Part shown: piece after piece, positions 43,993 through 54,159 of the stretch
Numbering within the stretch: position 1 is the first letter of the stretch
How the letters are laid out: each line of letters begins with the position of its first letter
Origin: Panorpa germanica
Taxonomy: Eukaryota > Arthropoda > Insecta > Mecoptera > Panorpidae
NCBI GenBank assembly: GCA_963678705.1
Contig: OY783203.1
Coordinates: 42,842,347-42,906,346, forward strand
DNA: 64,000 nt
Reading direction: 5' to 3'
Made by a program: the position numbers and the translations under genes
The notes under the pieces: generated by a model
Told to the model about the DNA's origin: nothing
The model's database searches: none
What the model saw: the letters and a program-made list of their open reading frames with translations, nothing else

Positions 43993-45250
43993 GGGAGGGT
44001 CTATTGGTTCAATAATGCGACTATAAATTGATCGTTGCAGGTCATTGTATTTTACCCTTGTTATTTGGATACTGTGCGCCAATATATTTCGGATTATCTG
44101 GGTGTATCTGGGTGTATCGTGGTGCGCATTTAATCCTTGGTGTGTGTATCTTTATAATGCCAACAAACAAGAAGTATGTTATTAAACCATGTCTTCAATT
44201 CTATAAAACTATGTTATAAAGTAGCCTACCAAGAAATCAAATATCAACTGATTTTTAATAAGAGGTCATATTAAGGGAGATATAAACAAACTTTTTGTAC
44301 CTTTAATCCAAATTAAAATAATCTTTGCATATTTTGACGTCAAATCCATTTTCTACTATTATCTCTTATATGAATTTCCATCTATCTCTGTTATACAACA
44401 TAATGTTGAAAAGATAGCATACTCAAACTTAAAATACTATTTACTGCTGTCTCGAGTAACACAAACAGTTTAGATATTATAAAAGTAGTAAACAAAAACA
44501 AATTATTCGATTACTTATTATTTTACAATTTTCTAATGTGACTTAAAAAATACGGGTAAAAATTACAAGTGCACCACCCGCGATGAACATCACTGACTTA
44601 ATAATTTCATAGTAACGTGTACTCTTTCGAAATCTAGACCAACTAGAGCATTCTTTTGGTTTAGTTTATTTTAAAGTCTAACCAACGGCGCATTTCATAC
44701 CACAACGACTTAGGCCTATATAAACTTCTATTTATGAGTATGTTATACAACATTACATATTATAAGTTGGTTAAACTAAATAATCATTATTTGCATATAG
44801 ATTGTTTTCATAATATTGTTTTCTAGTCTCGAACACTATTTGTTTCTGCATCTGTAAAAGGATCGAGTTTGAGCAATCTACACTACGATTGTTAAAACTT
44901 TTAAATTACATAAACAACATATAACTTCTGCGATATGCATATTCAGATATTTACAATAATATTACTACAAGTTTTTAACACAATACAATATTGTTTTAAT
45001 GTATATATTATATTTTTAATTACTTACATACTTAAACTAGATATTTATAAAATAACATTAAAACTATGTATAATAGTTACATAGGATTTCCTGTTTTCAA
45101 CATTTAACAACACCTGAAATACAGGAGTATAAGAACTATTATACAGAAATAATTTAATGATAGAAGTATGCTCATATATTTCTATTTTAATTTCACGAGT
45201 ACAAAAAATTGACTCAAGACATATTTTGATTATTCTCCCGTTAGTATTAC
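43989..45250. other. AT-rich DNA; triple CTGGGTGTAT motif
   Basis: At 44098-44125 CTGGGTGTAT occurs twice, followed by a CGTGGTGCGC variant, a very short tandem. Otherwise nothing recognised. Confidence 0.4.
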
Positions 45251-45254
45251 TTTT

Positions 45255-45300
45255 GTTTTAATGGTGTCGAAGCCTCATATATCTGACGCTCAACGCCTAT
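45255..45300 (-). repeat. possible SINE-A body fragment
   Basis: GGTGTCGAAGCCTCATATAT, then CTGACGCTCAACGCCTA, resembles the SINE-A minus-strand block GGTGTCGCGACCTCATATAT...ACACCGCTGCCTAA. Short and diverged. Confidence 0.35.
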
Positions 45301-46899
45301 ACCAAAGATACGCAAGATTATTGACATGGGTATTGTTACCGAGAATACAACCTGGGTACAACATATTCGATTCCATATTATTATGTCAGGGTAACAGTTA
45401 TATCTCACAGTTATTCTCTATAACGTTTGACGTCAAATGTAAATTGAGTTCTGTGTAGCTTGGATGTTTAAAAATAATTATAAAAAGTTTGAAACTTTCA
45501 TTGGAGACACAACTGTGTTAATGGGTTATATACAGTCAGAAGGTCCAAAAAAGCGATTTTTTAAGAATTTTTCCTGAGAAGACTTTTAACTTTGTTAATG
45601 TAACATTTTTTATTTGTATTTTAACATTTTTGTATTTGTAAAAACAATAATTTTAAAGCTATAGCTGATCTCCAGGAGCTCCTCTCAAAAAGGGCATCTT
45701 GCAGTGACCACGATATCTCTGGACTGGATCATGTAAAATGTAAAAACCAAACGGATTTCGTTAAAGTAATGTATACTCTTGTAATCGAAGGACTAAGCAA
45801 AATAATTTTTTTGGACAAAATGGCGGCTTCTCTATTGAAAAAAATTAATTTTTGACCAAAATTTTGGCCTTAAATTGTTTGTAAAAAAAAATATAATTAT
45901 CGGTGAGAAGAAAGCTTTGATTAATTAACAAAAAATATTCTTAAGAAGCTTGTGTTAAGATTTGAGACTGGTCGCTTCAGCCGTTTCCGAGAAATCTTGG
46001 TCACCGACTTTAAAAATTCAGTTTTTAGGAAAACTCGTTTAAAGTTCAAAAGCGCTTTAAATAGAGTAAGAATTTTATTTTTCAACTTACATAACTTTGA
46101 AAATAATCGCCGGATTGACTAGAATTTTATGTGTGAAAAGTTTAGATATTCAGTATGGGTCATGCAAACATATGAAAATATAATCGAAAAGTCTGTCTTA
46201 AGTCAAAATACGATAAGAACCAAAACAAAATTATCTTAGGATACTTCACTTCTTTATAAAATGTATATGAGTGCGCCGAATTAAAAAAAACTGTCTTAAA
46301 ACATTTTTGTCGGAAGAAGAGAGAGAAAAGCAAAGAAAAATTTTGAGAAAAAAAAATATTCTTGCAAAATACATGATATTGTGAGCTTGATTGAGTCTGA
46401 CAGAATATTTGAAGTTGTATCTTTTTGGAACCACAAGCTGATTGACTTTCAAAAGCAATTCAAAAGTAAGGATTTTAATGTATATATAAATATATATGTG
46501 TGTGTGTATATAATATTTGAAAAATCTATTTAAACTACGCACAAACTTTGATTGTGATTCTTCATTGCACGTAAAATAAAATATCCAAAACGATAAAATA
46601 TTTGTTTATGGCTTATGGCAGTCAAAAAATAACTGCCTTTTGTCGTTTAGGTTAAAGAATAACCATTTTAGTGCTTCAGACAACACATAAAGCACTTGCA
46701 GATCTGCTTGTCGTAAAATAAAAACCTGATATATAAAATTATTGAAATTTCTTATGTGGCTGTTATGTAAAATAATAAATTTTAGTAGCTAACGCAACGC
46801 CTAGTGACTAACTTTGCAATACATAGATCACAACTTTAAAAAATAACACAATAAAAATTTAAAAATAAATAGAAACTATAAATGAAGAATTACTTATGC
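45301..46899. other. complex, probably repeat-derived sequence at 45530-46210
   Basis: 45530-46210 has the look of a decayed complex repeat (GACAAAATGGCGGCTTCTCT, GTCGCTTCAGCCGTTTCCGA, GGTCACCGACTTTAAAAATT), but no second copy occurs in this window. The 98-codon minus frame at 46246-46542 includes a (TA)-encoded YIYIYI run and is not a gene. Confidence 0.35.
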
Positions 46900-47038
46900 T
46901 TTGGCTTTGGAAATGGAAGGGGAAAAACTGAGAAATAAGAAAATTATAAATTGTAAAAATTATGTATTACGAAATGTTTGTAAAATGCTAACGAATAACT
47001 ATCAAAAGTTGATGCACTCAAAATAAATATAAAAATAA
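46900..47038 (+). mobile_element. retroelement-like 3' end, tail copy 4
   Basis: ATGCTAACGAATAACTATCA, AAAGTTGATGCACTCAAAAT, then AAATATAAAAATAA, the shared tail. It runs directly into a SINE-A 3' fragment at 47039 with no spacer. Upstream limit uncertain. Confidence 0.55.
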
Positions 47039-47146
47039 ACTTATGGGGCAGCGGTGTAACACATTCTCTTCACTAACATTCTAGGAGGTCGTCGGCGATA
47101 GCGCTCGGCATCGCAAATAGGACGACGTTAAATAAATTAAATAAGT
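47039..47146 (+). mobile_element. SINE-A 3' part
   Basis: TTATGGGGCAGCGGTGTAAC, ACTAACATTCTAGGAGGTCG, TCGGCGATAGCGCTCGGCAT and CGACGTTAAATAAATTAAAT, a good copy of the SINE-A 3' half. Confidence 0.82.
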
Positions 47147-48090
47147 TTCGAAACAGTATACCGTACGATTCATATTAGACATTAATTTCAAGTTGGAAGT
47201 TTGTTTAAATTAATTAAGTTGCAATGTCATTTAATGTTTATCATTAACTATTTAATGTTTATCATTTTATCATAACTATTAAATGACAGTAGGTTTGTAA
47301 TAAAACTTTAAGTGTTAGAATCAATAAATATGATGAAACAAGAAATTCTTTCTTTTGCCCAAAAGTAACATAGTTTAGGGTTACCACATGTGACATGTCT
47401 TTGTACATACAATACATATTTGGGATTTGTAAAAGGGAAAATGCTCGAGAACCGAGTCTTAAAATATACTATACATATATGTGGTTATACAGGAAGGGTC
47501 AAATGTTTGTCTAACTGCGAATAAGATAACGAAATTTTTTTCTTATACTATGAAATCGGTAAAAATACATTACATATTAATAGTTAAATGAATGTTGTAT
47601 AATTATTGAGAGAACCCTAAGAATATTTTATTAGTTAGCATGACGCGATTCATATTCCGTAATTGCTTCCAGCCGCCACCTACAAAAACTGAATTATATT
47701 CTACGACGAACTAATATATTGGAATCCCTTGATCTACTACTATAAATTTTACTGTCATTTTAATAAACTATTACTATAATTTTACATAGTAGTGGTAAGT
47801 TATATATTTCTATATTGACAAAATTCTTGCATCATAAGTAAAACTTTTCAAAAAAGGAAATGCTTTCTGAATCAAACTAAAACATGAAACCCACTCTGTA
47901 TTAGAACCAGGTGCCGTTGTATGAGGATGATTTTTTAAAATAATTTTGTTTTAAATACTTCTTACTCGTATCCTAATTTAAACGACATTTAAAATATTTT
48001 ATTATATAAGGAATAAATGTAGGTTCATAGGAAAACATACAGGTTTATTATATTGATAAACATATTATTTGGGGAGAAGGGGGGAAGTTT
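47147..48090. other. AT-rich DNA, nothing recognised
   Basis: A short tandem of TTTAATGTTTATCATT lies at about 47230-47262. No gene seen. Confidence 0.4.
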
Positions 48091-48331
48091 GCATAATCCA
48101 ATTGAATTAAATAACAACCACATATATATAGTTCAAATTGCGAGAGTTTGGCGGCGACTTATACTTATAAAAGAGGTTATAAGAGCGGTATAAAATCTAT
48201 AATACGATGTTATTAATACTACAACTTGTTTTTAGTATGAGTCGCCGCCGAACTCTCGTAATTTGAACTATATATAGCGCTGAGGAGAACCCGGAGACAC
48301 AGCAATCTGGTATTCAGCATAAATGATGCCG
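48091..48331 (-). mobile_element. SINE-A copy split by MITE P
   Basis: The left part 48091-48122 (CATAATCCAATTGAATTAAA, TAACAACCA) is the SINE-A body on the minus strand. The right part 48277-48331 (GCTGAGGAGAACCCGGAGAC, ACAGCAATCTGGTATTCAGC) is its tRNA-like head. The palindromic MITE 48123-48276 lies exactly between, in the ATAT part of the SINE. The MITE is therefore younger than this SINE copy. Confidence 0.75.
48123..48276. mobile_element. palindromic MITE P, copy 2, 154 bp
   Basis: The two 43-base arms (48123-48165 and 48234-48276) match at 40 of 43 positions when inverted: TATATATAGTTCAAATT, CGAGAGTT, GGCGGCGACT, ATACT. The core also aligns with the core of 32992-33131 in inverted orientation (AAGTTGT, ATCGTAT, AGATTT, ATAACCT). 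No protein. Transcribed, it would form a long hairpin. Confidence 0.9.
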
Positions 48332-48334
48332 ATA

Positions 48335-49107
48335 GAAATTTACAGTAGATATAATCAATTATTGGGTTACCAAATAACAGGCAGTGCATATTATCTTAAA
48401 TTATATAATAGGTCTCTAACTTTCCTTGGTTGCATATCACGAGTATTATTACAGTAGAGCCATCAGAAACCCACCCCATTAAGGGGGCTTCGTCAGATAT
48501 TACATCGTCAGAAATTCGTGGCCCAGTTTCATCATATCAGCAAACCACTGCTCGTCTAGGACGATATTTCCTCCCAATAGCGCTCCCCCGAGATGCGCTC
48601 CCAAAAGAACGAGTATTATTTAGCATCCGTTTGTTCATTATTTAGAAAACATCTGATAACCTTACCCGATTAGATGCTGCGCCGACCCCAGTATGTTCGA
48701 CCCTCGTACTCAAGAGCTTTCGCCTACGCTAAGGACTATCAAGATATTAAAGTATAGCTATTTTTTGAATGCACCTTACATTTTATTTAATAAGGATAAT
48801 CATATGCTTATCCAATATGATAAATGTGATGGGAATCCTATCCTGTCACATTTATTAAAATTATTGCGGGATCATTAGACAACGGTTTTGTACTGGTTTT
48901 GAAACTCATACACAGACACTTATTCGTATGTATACTTACGACTACATGGTTTATTACACAAGTTACTGTGGAGTTATCAAATATGCAATAAATTCATGTC
49001 AACTAAATATGTTTTTGCTTAAAATTATATGTATATCAGATAATGATAAGATAATGTTTATATCTAAAATTACCCTTTATGTATTTTACGCACGCAGTGA
49101 GACACAG

Positions 49108-49109
<2 letters not shown>
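48335..49109. other. moderate-GC block at 48460-48730, otherwise AT-rich
   Basis: A 71-codon plus frame (48430-48645) contains ARLGRYFLPIALPRDALPKE, resembling LHFRYFLIPIAVPRNTIKIF at 54486-54788. The blocks may be copies of an unknown element. There is no further support, so no gene is called. Confidence 0.3.

Positions 49110-49165
<56 letters not shown>
49110..49165. repeat. (TA)n microsatellite
   Basis: About 56 bases of pure TA. Confidence 0.97.
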
Positions 49166-49170
<5 letters not shown>

Positions 49171-49347
49171 CATATAACACATTACTCAATAAGTTCCTAG
49201 GATAACATTGATAAAAATAATGATATATATCAAAATTTCATGACATTTCGACCATTAGTTTACCAGTTACAGTGATTTTAGTAATGCTACTTATATAATT
49301 TTCAAAAGAATGACAAATCTGAATTTCGTATGTGTGTAAAGCTTTGC

Positions 49348-49430
49348 TTTTTAATGGGAAAAAATACCGAATTCGAATAACACTTGTAAAACCATAGTTT
49401 TGCTTTAACGGTATTTTTTCCCATTAAAAA
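49348..49430. repeat. perfect inverted repeat / hairpin
   Basis: The left arm 49348-49369 (TTTTTAATGGGAAAAAATAC then CG) and the right arm 49409-49430 are perfect reverse complements of 22 bases, separated by 39 bases. Partial pairing may continue outward (AAAGC on each side). It could be a foldback element, a recent inverted duplication or a hairpin RNA. No flanking duplication was identified. Confidence 0.85.
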
Positions 49431-50700
49431 TCCTTGCTTTATTAAAACACGAAATACAGATTTTTCCATTATTTTTAAAATTACTGATATATTTGAAATT
49501 TTCAAAAATTAATTGATAAGAAAATGTGATAATTTCTCGATTATTTTCAAATTTTAACATGAAGAACATACTTATTTTATTATTATATACTCATCTTGGC
49601 TTGCAAACATTTAAAGACCAATACTTGTGTTTACAATAAGTCAATAATAAGATTAACTTATTAATTTTTGGTTAACCCCTTTAACACTATTTTTAGAAAT
49701 AAATCCAATTCAAAGTTTTTGCAGTATTCTGCCAGCTAAATGTTCATGTAGCAAATAAATATTTAAATTCGAATCTAAAGTAATTTCAACAGTATCGCTT
49801 TGAAATAACCTAGTTAACAATCGTGATTCTAATGTTTAAATGTATATTTTTATTGATGCAAAATTTGAAACTTACATTCTGGACCCTGACATTGTTTATT
49901 CATCTAATATAAATTTAATATCAATAGTAATTCATTTTCTTAAAGAAAAATCGGTAATATCAATGTTCATATTGTATTTCAAAGTAACAGGATATTTTAT
50001 TATCTTATTATTGTACATAGAAATCTAAAAAAGAAAATCTCTATAAAAAACAGAGTTATAATAAAGTTGTTATTAAGATCATATATCAAGTGTACGAGTA
50101 CAAGCCAGAAAGCTTTTAATACTATTATATCTCTTTTATATGTGTAAATCATTTCAGGTGAAATAATTCCTCTACAATACTCATATCCTCCTCCTACATG
50201 CTACTAACAACAGACACAAACAAACATTTACGGTTTCTTATTTATCCTTCATATTGAAACCTTAAAAAATACAACAAAAGTGAATGTAAACCTTTTAATA
50301 GCTCTGACCATTATATCAGTTGTGGAAAAGCTTCAAACCGAGAGCCATTCAAATATTATTAATTTGTTTACCGTAGTGATTTGGGCAGCACACCGTGCCG
50401 GGGAATTGGGACGGGAGAATGGACAAGGGATAGCCACCCTCACACTCACTTCTACCTTTTCAGTATCGCTATAAGTAAATAGAAAGTGCACATGTGGCTA
50501 AATATCTTTCGCCAACGGAGGTTTCAAATCGAGTGAAATTTTGAAAAGCAAACGAAAAATAATAACCAAATTTAGATATATTCAGTCACAATTCACTTTC
50601 TAAGAGGCCCGTTTTTCTGCTTTTTGAGCCATAGTAAACCTTTAAACCAAGTAGGTATAAGATCACCAGTGATTTATTAGTAGCCATCGCGTTAAAAACG
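49431..50700. other. AT-rich DNA, nothing recognised
   Basis: A slightly GC-richer patch at 50370-50460 has no recognisable content. Confidence 0.4.
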
Positions 50701-50818
50701 ATGTACTCGTACAACGCAGCCATTTATTTTAATGTAGCTTCGCGATTCTACAACCATTTGCAGCATTTGTTGTGAATGACTTCGTTTGCGCGTCACGGGT
50801 TCGTTCAAACACGTTGCA

Positions 50819-50846
50819 CGGTGTAGGTGTAGGGTGTAGGGTGTAC
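50819..50846. repeat. short GTGTAGG tandem
   Basis: GGTGTAGGTGTAGGGTGTAG followed by GGTGTACT gives three to four imperfect GTGTAGG units. Not a telomeric TTAGG array. Confidence 0.6.
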
Positions 50847-51007
50847 TGATGATACTGCCTGAGTATAAATAGAATATAATTAAACGTGGGACTTTAAACC
50901 CATTTATCTCACAGAGTTTCGATAAGCAAATAACACAATAACAGTTGGGGAAGATCAATGAAATCATAGAGAATACTCGTACATTGATTAAATTGAAGAT
51001 ATCGTCA

Positions 51008-51173
51008 TCGTGTTGGTGTATAAATGTCTAAAGCGAACATCCGTACTCGGATCAAAAAATGTTCTCATACTAGGAGCAAAAGCATTCGTGTTTGTGTACA
51101 AATACCTTATGTTTGCCCTGTGAGTTAATGTAAGTATCAGTACATTCGTTTAGATATTTGTACACCAACACGA
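51008..51173. mobile_element. palindromic MITE-like element, about 166 bp
   Basis: The left arm TCGTGTTGGTGTATAAATGT, CTAAAGCGAAC and the inverted right arm TCGTGTTGGTGTACAAATAT, CTAAACGAATG match with a few substitutions over about 31 bases. A third related motif, TTCGTGTTTGTGTACAAATA, lies inside (about 51088-51107). No coding capacity and no second copy in this window. Confidence 0.7.
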
Positions 51174-51261
51174 ATATTGGCAGCGGGTAAGGTTCACCAT
51201 CCAGTTGCATATTTTTGCCGTAACAAATTATGACACAATATCATAATTTTTTTAAAAATAT

Positions 51262-51391
51262 ATTTAATACTTTTTTTCTTCATTTCTTTTATTTATTTAT
51301 ATTATTGTACAACATATTAAGTTTATTGTGTGAAAATTTGAAGTCGATTGCAGTAAAACTATTGGAGATATAGAGTTTTAAGTCTTCACCT
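51262..51391 (-). repeat. dispersed repeat B, copy 2 (minus)
   Basis: On the minus strand AGGTGAAGACTTAAAACTCT, ATATCTCCAATAGTTTTACT, GCAATCGACTTCAAATTTTC and ACACAATAAACTTAATATGT match 43308-43412 with a moderate number of substitutions. Confidence 0.8.
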
Positions 51392-52573
51392 CTTTCGTCT
51401 TTCTTTGAAACGAGTTTTTCTCACCCTTAGCTTTTTTAGAGTCGGTGTTCTCTCTAGCACAAAATCTACTGCACTGATCCTTTTGAAATTTTGCACACTC
51501 TTTCTTTACATAAATCGGCATTTATGTCGATAACGCTGTCGAGTTTTTTTTTAATTCTAATTCTAATATAAGAAATAAACTAGACAGAGTTACCTGTAGA
51601 AACTTATCAACTAATGAAAATTTGGTTTTTGAAAATGCCTTAATATACTTTCTTAGCAAATATATTAAAAAAACTAGCTTGTTCTTTAGAGTGGTCTGCC
51701 AGTATATACAAGCTGTTTAAAATGCTGTAAACATACACACAGTGAAGTTGAGATTTGATTCTGCATATTTTATATTCAGACAATAAACGGATTACATTAA
51801 CATAACCATTAGGTCATGTCACAAAAAATTTAAATATAATAAACGAACTATGACCAAAGCTGACTATGCATGCAGAAATAAGAATTTATTCATGTAAAAC
51901 TTAAATATAACAGCCTTCATATAAACATAACATCATTTTGACATTTACTGTCCAGAGACAATTTGACAGTTACAAAGCCTAAAACTTTCCTTCTAGGACC
52001 ATGCATATAAAACGGATTAATAGGAAAAAAATATATATGTCTAAGTATTTGTCCTATTTCTATACAGCTGCTTTTAACATTGCGTTAATTATTCTAACAT
52101 GAAGTAAAAGAAGTTGTAGAATATAATGCAATGTTCTTTGATATTTTAAATTACTTCCTATACATTTTACCGGTATATAGTGCCAAAGTCTTGCTTAATA
52201 AATATTTATCTCTTTGTTGTTTGTATTTATTTATTTAGTTGTCTGCCTTTTAGCGATACAATCTTCTTTACATATCCTTCCTTAAACTCTATGGTTATTA
52301 TCCTATAAGTATGTAATTCTACAGTACTGTAACATCAGGTGGCGCTGCTTGAGAATGCCTGCAGAGCTACAATGTTTACAAACGAGTATTACGTATCCAA
52401 CTGTCGTACAATGACAAAATAATGTTTAAAACTCTACGAGCAAGTGCTCAAGGACTTACAAAGTTTTGAATTACCAAAAAAAAAAATATATATATATTTT
52501 CTTGTCTTTCTTGTTATTTTAAGTCAAATTTGGGATAGGTTCTATTACATCTAGTATATTTTAATCTTATTTT
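51392..52573. other. AT-rich DNA, nothing recognised
   Basis: No supported feature. A short patch near 52335-52375 is less AT-rich. Confidence 0.4.
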
Positions 52574-52671
52574 GATGGCACAGTGACCAAAGCATTGATC
52601 TTTGAGGCAAGACTGTTGTGCGTTATAGTTCAATCTCCGCTCCAGCAATAAATTTTTTGGGATTGGGATGT
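52574..52671 (+). mobile_element. SINE-A 5' part
   Basis: GATGGCACAGTGACCAAAGC, ATTGATCTTTGAGGCAAGAC, TGTTGTGCGTTATAGTTCAA, TCTCCGCTCCAGCAATAAAT and TTTTGGGATTGGGAT. The box B position reads AGTTCAATCTC. It is cut where dispersed repeat A begins. Confidence 0.78.
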
Positions 52672-53135
52672 TTATATGTTTATGCGATTCGTATGGTAGC
52701 TCGAAAACGGCTCCGCGCATTTTTTTGAAAATCGTCTATTTCGTAGAGAAAAAAACTCTAAGACTTTTGGCGTCCTCGGATTTTCCACTGAATTTCCTGG
52801 AAACCCGTAATTTCGGAAAAACTAAAAAAAATTTTTTTACTTTTTGCTCTATAACTTTTAATTCATAAAAGATAGAAAGTTGAAACTTGGAATGTGTATT
52901 ACGGTGCAAACGTTTTTGGAAAATTAGAAATTGAAAAATTGGAAAAGGGGGCGTTGAGATAAATAATGGGCCCGATAGGAAAAACACTCAAATTTTGGAT
53001 TACTTAATAATAAAATATATTATTAAACTAAATAAAATCAAAATTAAAAAATTTAATTTGGGGGCACGGGGACGGATTTTGCCGAGAGTAAAAATTAGGC
53101 TTGAAAGTTGAAATTTCATATACGGGCTAACTATG
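52672..53135 (+). repeat. dispersed repeat A, copy 2 (longest)
   Basis: Ordered blocks shared with 58733-59052 and minus 31165-31592: GTATGGTAGCTCGAAAACGG, CTCC, TTTTTGAAAAT, TATTTCGTA, AGACTTTTGGCGTCCT, CTGAATTTCCTGG, AACCCGTAATTT, GGAAAAACTA, TTTTGCTCTATAACTTT, ATTCATAAAAGAT, GAAAG, then GGGGGCACGGGGACGGATTT. On the minus strand two copies keep the peptide LVFPKLRV.RKF..KS.DAK open. Function unknown; possibly part of a larger element. Confidence 0.85.
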
Positions 53136-53269
53136 GTATCTAATTTAGAAATTGAAAAAATATATATAATAATAAATATATTTAAAATAAATATTATAAA
53201 TATTATATAAAAATATTTTTTTCATCAGTTTATATGAAAAACTAGAGATTATAAGAGAGAAAACTAGAG

Positions 53270-53277
<8 letters not shown>

Positions 53278-53322
<45 letters not shown>
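53278..53322. repeat. (TA)n microsatellite
   Basis: About 45 bases of TA, followed by a short tandem of ATATCTCGTCACGATAAAAA-type units (53330-53380). Confidence 0.95.
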
Positions 53323-53323
<1 letters not shown>

Positions 53324-53324
53324 C

Positions 53325-53385
53325 GGAAAAAATATCTCTTCACGATAAAAAATATCTCGTCACGATAAAAAAATCTCGTCACATT
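53325..53385. repeat. short tandem, about 20-base unit, three copies
   Basis: AATATCTCTTCACGATAAAA, AATATCTCGTCACGATAAAA and AAATCTCGTCACATTTTTTA are successive imperfect units next to the (TA)n array. Confidence 0.8.
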
Positions 53386-53499
53386 TTTTATTTGTAAATT
53401 AAATTTTATTTTAAATTTTTATTCCATTTTTAAATCGAAATATTATCAAAAAAAAAAGTATTTTCAATTTATGCGTTCTTTTGCTGAGTGGACCATTTT

Positions 53500-53545
53500 G
53501 TGGTGCAAGCCACTGGCCTCGTACCTATGCTTAAAAGCGGCACTG
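53500..53545 (-). mobile_element. possible hAT-type end
   Basis: The inverted sequence CAGTGCCGCTTTTAAGCATA, GGTACGAGGCC resembles the right end of the 41853-42052 element (CAGTGCCACGTTTAAGG). No opposite end found. Confidence 0.45.
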
Positions 53546-53883
53546 GGCGCCAGTAGTTAGTAAAATTATTATATCATAAAAATTCACTGTAATATATCTA
53601 TATTATTATTTATTGAAAAGCACGTTAAAACATGTGTTAATGTATTTGGTTTTATTGATCATAATGACAAATTTATTACTTATTAAAGCCGAGTACTCAA
53701 TATATCGCTGAAAGTAATGGCATTGATAGAGTAATAAAATACACATTGGGGGATAAAAATTTAAAAGTTCCTATAAATAATATTACTTAATTCGAAAGCA
53801 ATAAAAACAAATATTATATTTATTTCTGGTATAATCTCTTATGCTACTTTCCTCTACTTCAAAATATATTTCTTAATTATTTT
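53546..53883. other. AT-rich DNA, nothing recognised
   Basis: No supported feature. Confidence 0.4.
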
Positions 53884-53955
53884 TTTTAATATATTTATTT
53901 AACATCGGCCTATTTCCGATGCTAAGTCCTATCACCGACACTGAGTGTTGGTAAT
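53884..53955 (-). repeat. SINE-A 3' fragment
   Basis: Minus strand: TATTTATTTAACATCGGCCT, ATTTCCGATGCTAAGTCCTA, TCACCGACACTGAGTGTTGG. This is the extreme 3' end of SINE-A, including the TTTATTTAAC tail, with the central block gone. Confidence 0.85.
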
Positions 53956-54035
53956 GCAATAGTAATAGAAACGGAACACTTCACTAAATTGTTTACTGGG
54001 AAGGAGGTAATAATGTTGTCCTAATATTTTAAAGA

Positions 54036-54115
54036 TGGCAGTTCACTCGCGCTGGGACAGGCGAGATCGAGTGTATACAGTAGAACGCTCTCTTCTTGCC
54101 GAGAGTGAACTGCCA
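54036..54115. repeat. hairpin with 13-bp perfect stem in a GC-richer patch
   Basis: TGGCAGTTCACTC at 54036-54048 pairs exactly with GAGTGAACTGCCA at 54103-54115. The inner 54 bases (GCGCTGGGACAGGCGAGATC and on) can add partial pairing. The patch 54030-54160 is GC-rich for this window. It could be a small hairpin RNA or transposon end; not assignable. Confidence 0.6.
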
Positions 54116-54159
54116 GCATAAGAGATTTAAAGCGTCTGGCCGAAGTTAGGGTCCATGAC

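Noticed and set aside
50819-50846. Telomere-like repeat
   Set aside because: GTGTAGG units are too few and do not match the insect TTAGG repeat.
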